Below are positions 19,243 through 27,759 of a stretch of DNA of 64,000 nt, piece by piece (position 1 is the stretch's first letter; every line of letters begins with the position of its first letter). Location of the stretch: the NCBI GenBank assembly GCA_964555235.1, contig CAZKRU010000006.1:1-64000 (forward strand), written 5' to 3'. The notes beneath the pieces were generated by a model that had not been told where the DNA came from, did not search any database, and saw nothing but the letters and a program-made list of their open reading frames with translations. The translations under genes and the position numbers were made by a program. This stretch comes from CAZKRU01 sp964555235. Lineage in GTDB: Bacteria; Verrucomicrobiota; Verrucomicrobiia; Methylacidiphilales; CAMAQI01.

Positions 19243-19397
19243 ATTAATTGTGATTTACGCTTTTTAATAAACGCTTGAATCCTGGAGCGTAACTGAGCCG
19301 GGGTCAGACATTTTCCTTCGCGAGCGGACTTTAATCCCGCATCAATCACAGCAAGTTCCGCATCAGAAACTTTGACTTTTTTAGGAAACTTAGCCAT
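19233..19397 (-). CDS. Small antitoxin-like protein (ParD/RelB-type tail)
   Basis: 54 aa, ATG at 19395-19397 read leftwards, TGA at 19233-19235. The sequence runs from MAKFPKKVKVSDAELAVIDA to LTPAQLRSRIQAFIKKRKSQ. The part IDAGLKSAREGKCLTPAQLRSRI closely resembles the toxin-binding C-terminus of CopG/RelB/ParD antitoxins (the pattern D.G...A..G.....E....I). A separate ribbon-helix-helix N-terminus is not evident, so DNA binding is doubtful. It ends 10 bases inside the toxin gene on the opposite strand. It was found by reading the strand directly, as it is short. The pairing with the toxin is inferred from position. Confidence 0.6.
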   Translation of the reverse strand: MAKFPKKVKVSDAELAVIDAGLKSAREGKCLTPAQLRSRIQAFIKKRKSQLIHA

Positions 19398-19524
19398 TCC
19401 CTACGATAGGCACAAAACCGATGCCGGTCAACTTTTCATCAAAGGAGTAAATTCCAAACTACAAACAGATTCGATTCAGACTTGTCGCCACTGAAATGCT
19501 CACGCACTCTTCAAGTTAGATATT

Positions 19525-20658
19525 ATGAAATTACCGTTCCTTTGCCTTCTGGCATTGATCTTTGTTGTTGAGATCCATTCAGCGACTGATCCATCCCTTG
19601 TGGCTCATGAATGGGGAACGATCACTTCGCATCACTTCCCGGATGGAAGGAGTGCGGGGAGGCTGAATCGCATCTCTGCAACCGAGGTCTTGCCCGATTT
19701 TGTTCATAAATTTGAACCCCCTGAAACATCGAATCATCCAGAGCAAGTTTTAGGTAAATCCACCATGGTCCCAGGCCGTCCTGACGTAATCATGCGATTA
19801 GAAACTCCGGTCATCTATTTTTATCCGTCCGCGAAAGCTTCCATCCCATCTCCCTTTGAAGTGAACGTCAGATTCCGCGGAGGGATCGTCAATGAGTTCT
19901 ATCCAAATGCCACGGCAAGTGTGGAATTGGACTACGATCGCATCCAGTCAAAAATGGGGGCTGGAATCTTAAAGAATTGGGACGGCAACGTCTTAAACAA
20001 CTATGTCATCGGCTCATTACGCTGGAATGAAGTTCAACTCGCAAAAAACTTACCGCTTCCCAAGACTTCGAATCCAGTTTGGTTATCGCCGCGGAAAGTC
20101 CTGGCAACTTCTGCCCGCGCTTCAGGCGAAAGTGAAAAGTACTTATTCTATCGAGGGGTCGCCCACCTTGACGCACTGATGCAAACTCAGATCCTTTCCA
20201 ATGAATTGATCCTACGGACCCCGCGCACGCTTCATTGGCTTAACGCTAAATCAATGGTTCTTTCAGGAGTCTGGTTCGTAGGCGTTCGGGAAGATGGAGC
20301 CGTGGCCTTCCGTACCCTTGGAAAAAAAACCATTGCTCGAACGGATCTTTCCAAAGAAATCGCTCGGACGGAATGCTTTCAAGCATCGGACTATACGAAG
20401 AAAAACCTGGATCAACTTCAAGACTCTCTTAAAAACTCCCTCATCACAACAGGTCTCTTTAAAGATGAAGCGGAAGCAATGCTGGCAACTTGGGATCACA
20501 GCTACTTCAAATCACCCGGCATGAGAGTTTTTTACGTAGTGCCAGCAGAGTGGCTTCATTATTTTCTCCCCTTGCAAATTTCAACGCCACATCAATTGAC
20601 GCGAGCTTTCATCGGACGAATCGACTTACTCCAAGATCCGGCAAAAGCTTCGAAATAG
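19525..20658 (+). CDS. Secreted protein of unknown function (HEWGT motif)
   Basis: 377 aa. A signal peptide (MKLPFLCLLALIFVVEIHSA) is followed at once by the motif LVAHEWGTITSH. Proteins starting with HEWGT occur as uncharacterised secreted proteins in Verrucomicrobiota, Planctomycetota and Acidobacteriota. A later segment reads MRLETPVIYFYPSAKASIPS, and the fold appears mixed alpha/beta with no membrane span after the signal. I recognise no catalytic motif. There is no obvious operon partner; the gene stands between the toxin/antitoxin-like pair and a 383-bp hairpin array. A periplasmic or exported role is as far as the sequence allows. Confidence 0.75.
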   Translation: MKLPFLCLLALIFVVEIHSATDPSLVAHEWGTITSHHFPDGRSAGRLNRISATEVLPDFVHKFEPPETSNHPEQVLGKSTMVPGRPDVIMRLETPVIYFYPSAKASIPSPFEVNVRFRGGIVNEFYPNATASVELDYDRIQSKMGAGILKNWDGNVLNNYVIGSLRWNEVQLAKNLPLPKTSNPVWLSPRKVLATSARASGESEKYLFYRGVAHLDALMQTQILSNELILRTPRTLHWLNAKSMVLSGVWFVGVREDGAVAFRTLGKKTIARTDLSKEIARTECFQASDYTKKNLDQLQDSLKNSLITTGLFKDEAEAMLATWDHSYFKSPGMRVFYVVPAEWLHYFLPLQISTPHQLTRAFIGRIDLLQDPAKASK

Positions 20659-20671
20659 CATTTCTCGGATC

Positions 20672-21054
20672 TTGGTAGGGAGCCCTCGATGAATGTTGTC
20701 CACCGGGAGTGGACAACATGGATCCATCCAAAGGATGGACCCGAAGGGCGGAGCTCGACGGGAGTCGAGGCCGTCAACGCGCCGTTCCCCAGTTTATCCC
20801 AGATTTTGCATTAGGAAATGCAAAATCTGTCCTGGCGGGCGCCAGGACCGAAAGCATTCGGGGTAAAACCCCGCCGAGATTTCATTCACCATTTTGGTGA
20901 ATGAAATTGAAGGAGAAATCGGCCTCAAAAAACCCCTCTTTCAGAGCGGATTTTTATGAGGCAAATTTTGAAATAGAGGGGCTATTGCAAAATTTGGGTT
21001 TATCCCAAAGCCCGGCGGGCTCATCGTCCGTCAGCTGACGGACCGCCCTACCAA
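20672..21054. repeat. GGTAGGG/CCCTACC-bounded hairpin train (383 bp)
   Basis: This gene-free stretch is bounded by TTGGTAGGG (20672-20680) and its exact complement CCCTACCAA (21046-21054). Inside are consecutive stem-loops: 11 bp at 20693-20719, 7 bp at 20723-20739, 6 bp at 20754-20769, 13 bp at 20800-20829, 9 bp at 20829-20848, 6 bp at 20859-20873, 13 bp at 20879-20907, a looser GCCTCA/TGAGGC pair at 20922-20962, a two-part 9+5-bp stem at 20962-20996, 5 bp at 21009-21021, and an 18-base palindrome at 21026-21043. Most loops are two to five bases. The stems have different sequences. It may act as the terminator of guaA, which ends at 21060. Confidence 0.85.
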
Positions 21055-21059
21055 AAACA

Positions 21060-22595
21060 TTACTCCCACTCAATCGTCGCGGGAGGCTTGGAGGAGATAT
21101 CGTAAACGACTCGATTCACTCCACGCACTTCGTTGATGATCCGGGTGGAAATTCGAGCGAGGAGATCTGGCGGCAGACGGACCCAATCGGCGGTCATTCC
21201 GTCCTGACTTTCGACGCAACGCAGTGCGATGGTGTAATCATAGGTCCGTTCGTCTCCCATGACTCCGACGCTGCGAACCGGCAGCAAGACGGCAAAGGAT
21301 TGCCAGATTTTGTAATACCAATCGGAACGCTTCATCTCTTCGACAACGATCGCATCGGCATTCCGAAGAATCACCAACCGACTCTCTTCAATCGGACCGA
21401 GACAGCGAACCGCAAGTCCAGGACCGGGGAACGGCTGACGCCAGACCATCTCCTTCGGAAGTCCGAGTTCTTCTCCGACCAAACGCACTTCATCCTTAAA
21501 AAGCTGGCGCAATGGCTCGACCAGTTTGAATTTCATCCGTTTCGGCAATCCACCGACATTGTGATGACTCTTGATGACAGCCGCCGGATTATCGCCGATG
21601 GCGACGCTTTCAATCACGTCTGGATAGAGGGTTCCTTGCGCGAGGAATTTCGCTTTTCCAACGCGACGCATCCCCTCTTCAAAGACGCGAATAAATTCGA
21701 CTCCGATAATCTTTCGCTTCGTCTCTGGATCCGAAACTCCCTTGAGTTTCTTCAAAAAACGAGGGCCGGCATGAACCGTGTGAAGCTTTAACTTGAGCCC
21801 CTCACCAAAAATCCGTTGCACCGTCTCACGCTCTCCTTTTCGTAAAAGCCCGTTATCAACAAAAATACACGAGAGCTGTTTCCCAATCGCGCGATGCAAC
21901 AACGCCGCCGCGACGCTGGAATCGACTCCGCCACTCAATCCAAGGATTACCCGATCCTTGCCGACCTGTTGGCGAATCTCCTGACACGTTTTTTGAATAA
22001 ACGACTTCATCGTCCAATCCGCCTTCGCCTTGCAGATGCCGATCACGAAATTACGAACAATCTCTTTCCCACGAGGGGTATGCGAAACTTCCGGGTGAAA
22101 CTGAAGTCCATAAAAATGACGGCTCGGATCTTCAATCGCCGCAAAGGGAGAATTATCCGTAATTCCAACGACCTGAAATCCCTTTGGAATTCGCGTCAGC
22201 TTGTCGCCATGACTATTCCAAATCTCCATCTTGCTCGGCAATCCCTTGAAGAGCGGCGAAGAGCGCTTGATCCGGAGTTCACCGCGTCCGTATTCACGAC
22301 GCGCTCCCTTGGCGACCCAACCCTTCAAAAACCGGCCCATGAGCTGCATTCCATAACAGATTCCGAGAACCGGAACCCCGAGCTCAAAAATTCCAAGGTC
22401 CGGATGCGGTGCCTTCTTGGCATAGACGCTGGAAGGTCCTCCCGAAAGAATAATCCCCGCCGGTTTCAATGCCGCCAGAGTCTTCGCCGGAGTGTCATAC
22501 CGGAGAATCTCCGAATAAACATGCAGTTCCCGAACCCGTCGCGCAATCACCTGGGTGTATTGCGACCCAAAATCCAAAATCACAATCCGACTCAT
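21060..22595 (-). CDS. guaA: GMP synthase (glutamine-hydrolysing)
   Basis: 511 aa, full length. It makes GMP from XMP, ATP and glutamine. The N-terminal class I amidotransferase domain has its nucleophile in GICYGMQLMG (near residue 80) and the later LQFHPEVSHT. The ATP-pyrophosphatase domain has the P-loop LGLSGGVDSSVAAALLH, and the C-terminal dimerisation domain ends in the typical YDISSKPPATIEWE. The start overlaps the stop of the ClpP-like gene (ATGA), so translation is likely coupled. The coupling with a protease gene is unusual but does not suggest a changed role. Confidence 0.97.
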   Translation of the reverse strand: MSRIVILDFGSQYTQVIARRVRELHVYSEILRYDTPAKTLAALKPAGIILSGGPSSVYAKKAPHPDLGIFELGVPVLGICYGMQLMGRFLKGWVAKGARREYGRGELRIKRSSPLFKGLPSKMEIWNSHGDKLTRIPKGFQVVGITDNSPFAAIEDPSRHFYGLQFHPEVSHTPRGKEIVRNFVIGICKAKADWTMKSFIQKTCQEIRQQVGKDRVILGLSGGVDSSVAAALLHRAIGKQLSCIFVDNGLLRKGERETVQRIFGEGLKLKLHTVHAGPRFLKKLKGVSDPETKRKIIGVEFIRVFEEGMRRVGKAKFLAQGTLYPDVIESVAIGDNPAAVIKSHHNVGGLPKRMKFKLVEPLRQLFKDEVRLVGEELGLPKEMVWRQPFPGPGLAVRCLGPIEESRLVILRNADAIVVEEMKRSDWYYKIWQSFAVLLPVRSVGVMGDERTYDYTIALRCVESQDGMTADWVRLPPDLLARISTRIINEVRGVNRVVYDISSKPPATIEWE

Positions 22596-23182
22596 AACTC
22601 GTCCATCGAATGAATAATCTTTCCAACCAGGCCATAAGCCTTGGCCTCTTCTGCTCCCATCCAGAAGTTGCGGTCCGTATCTTTTTCAATTCGCTCCATC
22701 GATTGACCCGTCTGAGTCGCAAAAAGCTGATTAAGCCGGCTCCTCATCTTGATGATCTCTTTGGCCTCGATGCTGATATCCGAAGCCTGTCCTCCGACAC
22801 CACCGCTCGGCTGGTGCAACATGTAACGCGTGTTCGGAAGCGAGTAACGATTCTCTACCGGAAGCGCCGCATAAATCAACGCCCCCGCACTAGCAACCCA
22901 CCCGGTCCCAATGATTTTGACCTTCGGCTTCACAAAACGGAGCATGTCATGAATCGTATCGCCCGACTCCACGTGACCTCCCTGCGAATTGATAAAAACA
23001 CGAATCTCTTCATTCGATTCTGCGGAAAGCGTGATCAAGCGCTCCGAGACTGCCTGCGCCAATTTCTGATTAATCTCCCCGTAAATCAACACCGTCCGAG
23101 ATTTAAACAAACGGTCATCCGTCTTGGGACGTTCTTCTGCGGGATTCGGGACTTCAGGCTTTTCGGGCTTCTCTTGCTTCAT
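22592..23182 (-). CDS. clpP: ClpP-family serine protease
   Basis: 196 aa. ClpP fold with the catalytic Ser in GWVASAGALIYAAL, His in TRYMLHQPSGGVGG and Asp in KDTDRNFWMGAEEA. The oligomer-forming strands (VFINSQGGHVESGDTIHDML) are also present. Canonical ClpP has GQAASMGAFLL, so this is a divergent paralogue rather than the standard housekeeping copy. The N-terminus is longer and rich in Pro, Glu and Lys, replacing the axial-loop residues that dock ClpX/ClpA. It could therefore work with a different ATPase or alone. It overlaps guaA by ATGA. No Clp ATPase gene lies in the window. Confidence 0.88.
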   Translation of the reverse strand: MKQEKPEKPEVPNPAEERPKTDDRLFKSRTVLIYGEINQKLAQAVSERLITLSAESNEEIRVFINSQGGHVESGDTIHDMLRFVKPKVKIIGTGWVASAGALIYAALPVENRYSLPNTRYMLHQPSGGVGGQASDISIEAKEIIKMRSRLNQLFATQTGQSMERIEKDTDRNFWMGAEEAKAYGLVGKIIHSMDEL

Positions 23183-23299
23183 AGGATTCTAGTTAGGGAT
23201 CTCCCGGACATCAGGCAATTTCAAATTAAGAGATATTTCTGAAGAAAGCAGCTATTCAGGAACTCTCCAAAGAGCTGCGCTGCGGATTTACTGCGGTTC

Positions 23300-23923
23300 C
23301 TATCCACCAATGAGCAGCAGGTAATCCCGATAAAAAGTCAGATAGACCGCATCTCCATAAAGAGTCTGGGCGTTGTGAAGAAAGCGTTTGGCATCCTCAC
23401 GCTTCCCCTGTTTCTCCGCTACTGCGGCCCGTGCAAAATAAAACCCCGGATGCTTGTCGCTAAATCCGTCCAGCGAAACCGCCTCACGCGCCGCCACTTC
23501 CAATTGACCTTGTCGAATTAACCCGTAAATCCGGCGCAGACGACCATCTGGATCTTTCGGCTTCTTTTCCAAAAACTCATCGTACGCCGCCAACGCCCGC
23601 GCAAATTCTCCACGAAGCAAAGCTAGGTCCCCTCGATAAAACCCGACGAGCGGATTATCCGGACTCTTGGTTTGGGCCGCTTGAAAAAATTTTTCCGCCT
23701 CGTCCCACTTCTTCTCCGCCAAGGCAATTCTTCCTCGAAGCAATGTCGCTTTCCCCTCTTTCGGCTCTTCTTTTTCAGCCACTAACGCCGACGCTGCCGC
23801 CTTCGCATAGTCGCCACTCTTAAATGCCGTAATCGCATCCGTGAGGGCCGCTCCCTTGGTTGCGGTGTTCCCGGAAGTCGCCATCATCACTGAAACGAAG
23901 ATGAGAAGAATCGTTCGGTTCAT
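23300..23923 (-). CDS. Secreted tetratricopeptide-repeat protein
   Basis: 207 aa. Signal peptide (MNRTILLIFVSVMMATSGNT), then four to five TPR-like hairpins (AITAFKSGDYAKAAASALVA, GRIALAEKKWDEAEKFFQAA, GDLALLRGEFARALAAYDEF). It is probably a periplasmic adaptor. The start is set at 23923 because AGGAG lies five bases upstream; the open frame extends a few codons into the preceding pgl gene. It follows gnd-zwf-pgl closely and is likely co-transcribed, though nothing links it to sugar metabolism. Confidence 0.8.
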   Translation of the reverse strand: MNRTILLIFVSVMMATSGNTATKGAALTDAITAFKSGDYAKAAASALVAEKEEPKEGKATLLRGRIALAEKKWDEAEKFFQAAQTKSPDNPLVGFYRGDLALLRGEFARALAAYDEFLEKKPKDPDGRLRRIYGLIRQGQLEVAAREAVSLDGFSDKHPGFYFARAAVAEKQGKREDAKRFLHNAQTLYGDAVYLTFYRDYLLLIGG

Positions 23924-23931
23924 CATCACTC

Positions 23932-24603
23932 CTATCGACACCAGAAAAGGTGGATATCGCGAACTGCCACCAACCCTGATGGAATCTCCGGATCCTGACG
24001 CTGAAGCCGCTCCACCATCTCGGCTTTGTTCTCTCCCACAACTAAAAACCAGACCTCACGCGCGCCATTCAAAGTCGGATAGGTCATCGTCAAACGGGTG
24101 CTCTTCATTTGAGGCACCTCGTTCACAACCGCATACTGCATCATTTCATTCAATGCTTCGGTTCCAGGAAAAAGCGATGCAGTGTGGCCATCCGTCCCGA
24201 GTCCCAACAACATGATATCCATTCGAGGCGGTTCCCCCAAACGATCACGCAACATTTGATTGTAACGTTCTGCCGCAATTTTGGCATCAGGAGCGGGGTG
24301 CCAGGAATGAAGCTGCCGATCAAACCCCGGAAGATCCTTCCCGAGCGATTCCCGAATCATGCGCTCGTTGCTCGCTTCATGATCAGAGGGAACCCATCGC
24401 TCATCTCCAATCCACCACTCAATCCGATCCCAGGGAAGCGACAACTTCCGCAGCGCTCGATAAAATTCCGCCGGAGTCGATCCTCCACAAAGCGAAACGT
24501 GTGCCACCCCACGCTCTTGAATCGCCGCCTGAACTTGCATTTCAAAACGACGCGTCAGCGCCTGAATCCAATCGGTAGAATTGGAAGAAAGGTGATTTAT
24601 CAT
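23932..24603 (-). CDS. pgl: 6-phosphogluconolactonase
   Basis: 223 aa, DevB/SOL type. It hydrolyses 6-phosphogluconolactone to 6-phosphogluconate in the cytoplasm. Family blocks: VSLCGGSTPAEFYRAL, WWIGDERWVPSDHEASNERM and MDIMLLGLGTDGHTASLFPGT, the last holding the catalytic His. It starts three bases after the zwf stop, completing the order gnd-zwf-pgl that encodes all three steps of the oxidative pentose phosphate branch. Confidence 0.95.
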   Translation of the reverse strand: MINHLSSNSTDWIQALTRRFEMQVQAAIQERGVAHVSLCGGSTPAEFYRALRKLSLPWDRIEWWIGDERWVPSDHEASNERMIRESLGKDLPGFDRQLHSWHPAPDAKIAAERYNQMLRDRLGEPPRMDIMLLGLGTDGHTASLFPGTEALNEMMQYAVVNEVPQMKSTRLTMTYPTLNGAREVWFLVVGENKAEMVERLQRQDPEIPSGLVAVRDIHLFWCR

Positions 24604-24606
24604 GGA

Positions 24607-26124
24607 TCAAACCGGCTTCGCCCAACTCCGTCCATCACGACGCAAAAGCTCGTCTGCCTCGACCGGACCCATGGATCCCGGAGCATAGAGAGGAAGATAA
24701 CGAGTATCCTCCCCCTTCCACGCAGCACGAAGCGCGTCGACAATCCGCCACGCCTGCTCCACTTCGTCCGAACGCGTAAAGAGCGTTGACTCGCCGATCA
24801 GCGCATCACAAATCAGTCGTTCATACGCTTCCGGCAGATAGTGAGAGCCACTCGCCCGATAGTTAAAGCTCATCTCGACTTGCTTCATCGACGGCTGGCC
24901 CGGGACCTTCGTGTTGAAGTGCAGGTGAATCCCTTCATCCGGCTGAATCCGAATTCGGAGCCAGTTCCGACTGACATAGTGATTGGACGCCGCAAAGAGA
25001 ACGCTCGGAGGTCGTGTGAAAACAATGGAGATTTCGCTGAACTGTTGCTGCAACGCTTTGCCCGTTCGAAGATAAAAAGGAACGCCACTCCAGCGCCAAT
25101 TATCAATCTCCAATCGCAACGCCACGTAAGTCTCGGTCATGGAATCCGGAGGAACGCGATCTTCCTGCCGATACGGCAGCACTTGTTTTCCATCCGTGAC
25201 GCCTCCTCCATATTGAGCACGAACTGAACGTTTCAAGATTTCTTCCGCAGAAGGCATCGTCACGGAATGCAGCACCTTCACTTTTTCATCGCGAATCGAT
25301 TCCGCCGTCAGTGAAGCGGGCGGCTCCATGGCGATCAGCGTAAGCAACTGCAAGAGGTGATTCTGGAGCATGTCACGTCCGGCCCCGGCACCATCGTAAT
25401 AACCGCCACGCCCTTCGACTCCAACTTTTTCCGCCACGGTAATCTGGACGTGATCGATGTAGCGACGATTCCAAAGTGGCTCGTAGATCGAATTTCCAAA
25501 TCGGAAATAGAGAAGATTCTGAACCGTCTCTTTGCCAAGGTAGTGATCAATGCGGTAGATTGTCTTTTCCGGGAAATACTTCGCCAGATCCGAATTCAAT
25601 TTCTTGGCGCTCGGATGATCTTCTCCAAACGGTTTTTCGACGATCAAGCGTCTGAGATCCGTTGAATCCTCTTGTGGAGCAAGTCCCGCCTTGAAGAGAT
25701 TTTCCGCAACGACGCAGAAGAACGAAGGAGAGGTCGCCAGATAAAAGAGAAAGCTCCCCTTATAATACTTGCTTCCAGGGAGAGTCTTAAGACGCTCCGC
25801 AAGGGCCGTATAATCTTCAGTCTTCGGCAGATCCCCCTGTTGATAAAAGATCCGGGGCGCGAGCCAGTTCCAGACCTCCTCACTCACCGGCTTGGTGTGT
25901 GAGAATTTATCAAGGGACGCCTTCAGTTCCGTACGAAATTCTTCATCGGTCTTGGGACGACGGGCAAACCCAATAATCGTGAAACCCTCCGGCAGCTGAC
26001 CATTTTTGGCCAGGTGGTAGAATGCCGGAATAATTTTGCGATGGGTTAAATCGCCCGTTGCTCCAAAAATGACCGCCGCCGTGGCGGGGACTTTGGTCGG
26101 GGGGGTCAGCGAGATCTCGCTCAT
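24607..26124 (-). CDS. zwf: Glucose-6-phosphate dehydrogenase
   Basis: 505 aa. It oxidises glucose 6-phosphate with NADP+. The nucleotide fold starts with VIFGATGDLTHRKIIPAFYHL, the substrate site is RIDHYLGKETVQNLLYFRFGN with the catalytic His, and the C-terminal region contains the family block GRDMLQNHLLQLLTLIAMEPP. All are as expected. The start at 26124 has AAAGGAA six bases upstream; an ATG two codons earlier is possible. The gene lies directly after gnd (12-base gap). Confidence 0.97.
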   Translation of the reverse strand: MSEISLTPPTKVPATAAVIFGATGDLTHRKIIPAFYHLAKNGQLPEGFTIIGFARRPKTDEEFRTELKASLDKFSHTKPVSEEVWNWLAPRIFYQQGDLPKTEDYTALAERLKTLPGSKYYKGSFLFYLATSPSFFCVVAENLFKAGLAPQEDSTDLRRLIVEKPFGEDHPSAKKLNSDLAKYFPEKTIYRIDHYLGKETVQNLLYFRFGNSIYEPLWNRRYIDHVQITVAEKVGVEGRGGYYDGAGAGRDMLQNHLLQLLTLIAMEPPASLTAESIRDEKVKVLHSVTMPSAEEILKRSVRAQYGGGVTDGKQVLPYRQEDRVPPDSMTETYVALRLEIDNWRWSGVPFYLRTGKALQQQFSEISIVFTRPPSVLFAASNHYVSRNWLRIRIQPDEGIHLHFNTKVPGQPSMKQVEMSFNYRASGSHYLPEAYERLICDALIGESTLFTRSDEVEQAWRIVDALRAAWKGEDTRYLPLYAPGSMGPVEADELLRRDGRSWAKPV

Positions 26125-26136
26125 GGTCATTTCCTT

Positions 26137-27585
26137 TTAGACGTTATAAGTCGTGGATGAAACCGAACCGCCGCGGCCGGTCCAATTGGTGTGGAAGAAC
26201 TCGCCGCGTGGCTTGTCGGTCCGCTCATAGGTGTGCGCCCCGAAATAGTCGCGCTGCGCCTGCAAGAGGTTCGCCGGCAAACTTGCCCGACGGTATCCGT
26301 CAAAAAACGAGAGCGCCGTGGTGAAGGTCGGCATTGGAATTCCATTCAGAACTCCGGTCGAAATCACCCGACGCCAAGCCTCCTGACACTTCGCGATCTC
26401 CGCCTTGAAAAAATCATCAAGCAGAAGATTCTGGAGTTTTGCATTCTTATCAAACGCCTCTTTGATCTTGCCGAGGAAGCGGCTGCGAATAATACATCCA
26501 CCCCGCCACATCAGCGCGATTCCTCCGTAATTCAAATTCCAATTTTGCTCCTTGGCTGCTGCCTTAAGCAACATGTAGCCCTGAGCATAAGAGACAATCT
26601 TCGAGGCGTAGAGTGCCTGGCGCACGTCTTCGATAAACGCTTTACGATCTCCCGTGAAGGCGAGCTTCGGTCCCTTGATCTGCTTTTCCGCTTCCACCCG
26701 TTCGGCCTTCAACGCCGAGATGCAACGGGCAAAAACCGCTTCCGCAATCAGCGTCACCGGCATCCCGGTATCGCAAGCTGATTCGACCGTCCACTTTCCG
26801 GTTCCTTTTTGGCCGGCCGCATCAAGGATCTTATCCACCAACGGTCCACCGTCGGCGTCCTTGAACGCAAGAATGTCGCGTGTAATTTCAATCAGGTACG
26901 AGTCGAGCTCGCTCTTGTTCCATTCCGTGAAAACCGAAGCCATCTCGTCCGGCTTCATTCCAACGACTTCACGCAAGAGATGATACGCTTCGCAGATCAA
27001 CTGCATATCGCCATACTCAATTCCATTATGAACCATTTTCACATAGTGACCCGAACCCGTCTCGCCAACCCAGTCACAACAAGGAGCTCCTCCGTCGACT
27101 TTGGCACTGATCGCCTGGAAAATCGGCTTCACATGTTCCCATGCCGCCGAAGAACCGCCCGGCATGATCGAGGGACCCGTACGAGCACCTTCTTCACCAC
27201 CCGAAACTCCGGAACCGATAAAGAGGAATCCTTTGCTTTCGAGATATTGCGTGCGACGCAGCGAATCGGTGTAGAGCGAATTTCCTCCGTCGATAATAAT
27301 ATCTCCTTTTTCAAGAAACGGGAGGGTCTGCTCAATAAAATCATCCACAGCCGATCCGGCCTTCACCATCAACATCAAACGACGCGGACGCTTCAGCTTG
27401 CCGCAAAGCTCCTGGATCGAGTGCGCTCCCACCACTTTTGTCCCTTTGGCTTCGTTGGCCAAAAAAGCGTCGACCTTTGAGGTCGTCCGATTGTAAACCG
27501 CCACGACGAAGCCGTGGTCGTTCATATTCAACACGAGGTTCTGGCCCATGACGGCGAGACCGATCAATCCGATATCTGCTTGCAT
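26137..27585 (-). CDS. gnd: 6-phosphogluconate dehydrogenase (decarboxylating)
   Basis: 482 aa, full length of the long (GndA) type. It oxidises and decarboxylates 6-phosphogluconate to ribulose 5-phosphate. The Rossmann start is IGLIGLAVMGQNLVLNMNDH, the active-site stretch DWVGETGSGHYVKMVHNGIE, and the C-terminal tail HTYERTDKPRGEFFHTNW is typical. It is the first gene of the minus-strand run gnd-zwf-pgl-TPR-clpP-guaA. AAAGGGA lies upstream of the ATG. The first three genes form a tight functional unit. Confidence 0.97.
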   Translation of the reverse strand: MQADIGLIGLAVMGQNLVLNMNDHGFVVAVYNRTTSKVDAFLANEAKGTKVVGAHSIQELCGKLKRPRRLMLMVKAGSAVDDFIEQTLPFLEKGDIIIDGGNSLYTDSLRRTQYLESKGFLFIGSGVSGGEEGARTGPSIMPGGSSAAWEHVKPIFQAISAKVDGGAPCCDWVGETGSGHYVKMVHNGIEYGDMQLICEAYHLLREVVGMKPDEMASVFTEWNKSELDSYLIEITRDILAFKDADGGPLVDKILDAAGQKGTGKWTVESACDTGMPVTLIAEAVFARCISALKAERVEAEKQIKGPKLAFTGDRKAFIEDVRQALYASKIVSYAQGYMLLKAAAKEQNWNLNYGGIALMWRGGCIIRSRFLGKIKEAFDKNAKLQNLLLDDFFKAEIAKCQEAWRRVISTGVLNGIPMPTFTTALSFFDGYRRASLPANLLQAQRDYFGAHTYERTDKPRGEFFHTNWTGRGGSVSSTTYNV

Positions 27586-27759
27586 CGTCTATCCCTTTCG
27601 TTGACTGCGTTTTCTTCCTGCAATTCAGACAGATGGGGTAAAAAGTAAAGCTCTTTTCGCAGAGGGAGTCTGATTCGCCCATATTTCGATCGAGCAAATC
27701 TGCCATTCAATTTTGGATTGGCCATTCCTCCGGGATTTCGGTACAACCCGACGACTGCC

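Noticed and set aside
18945..19247. Alternative 100-aa frame overlapping the toxin-like gene
   Set aside because: It is in another frame and lacks any pattern, whereas the frame at 18955-19242 gives a RelE/ParE-like protein.
20709..20900. Short plus-strand frame inside the hairpin train
   Set aside because: It simply reads through several stem-loops and has no start site or protein-like pattern.
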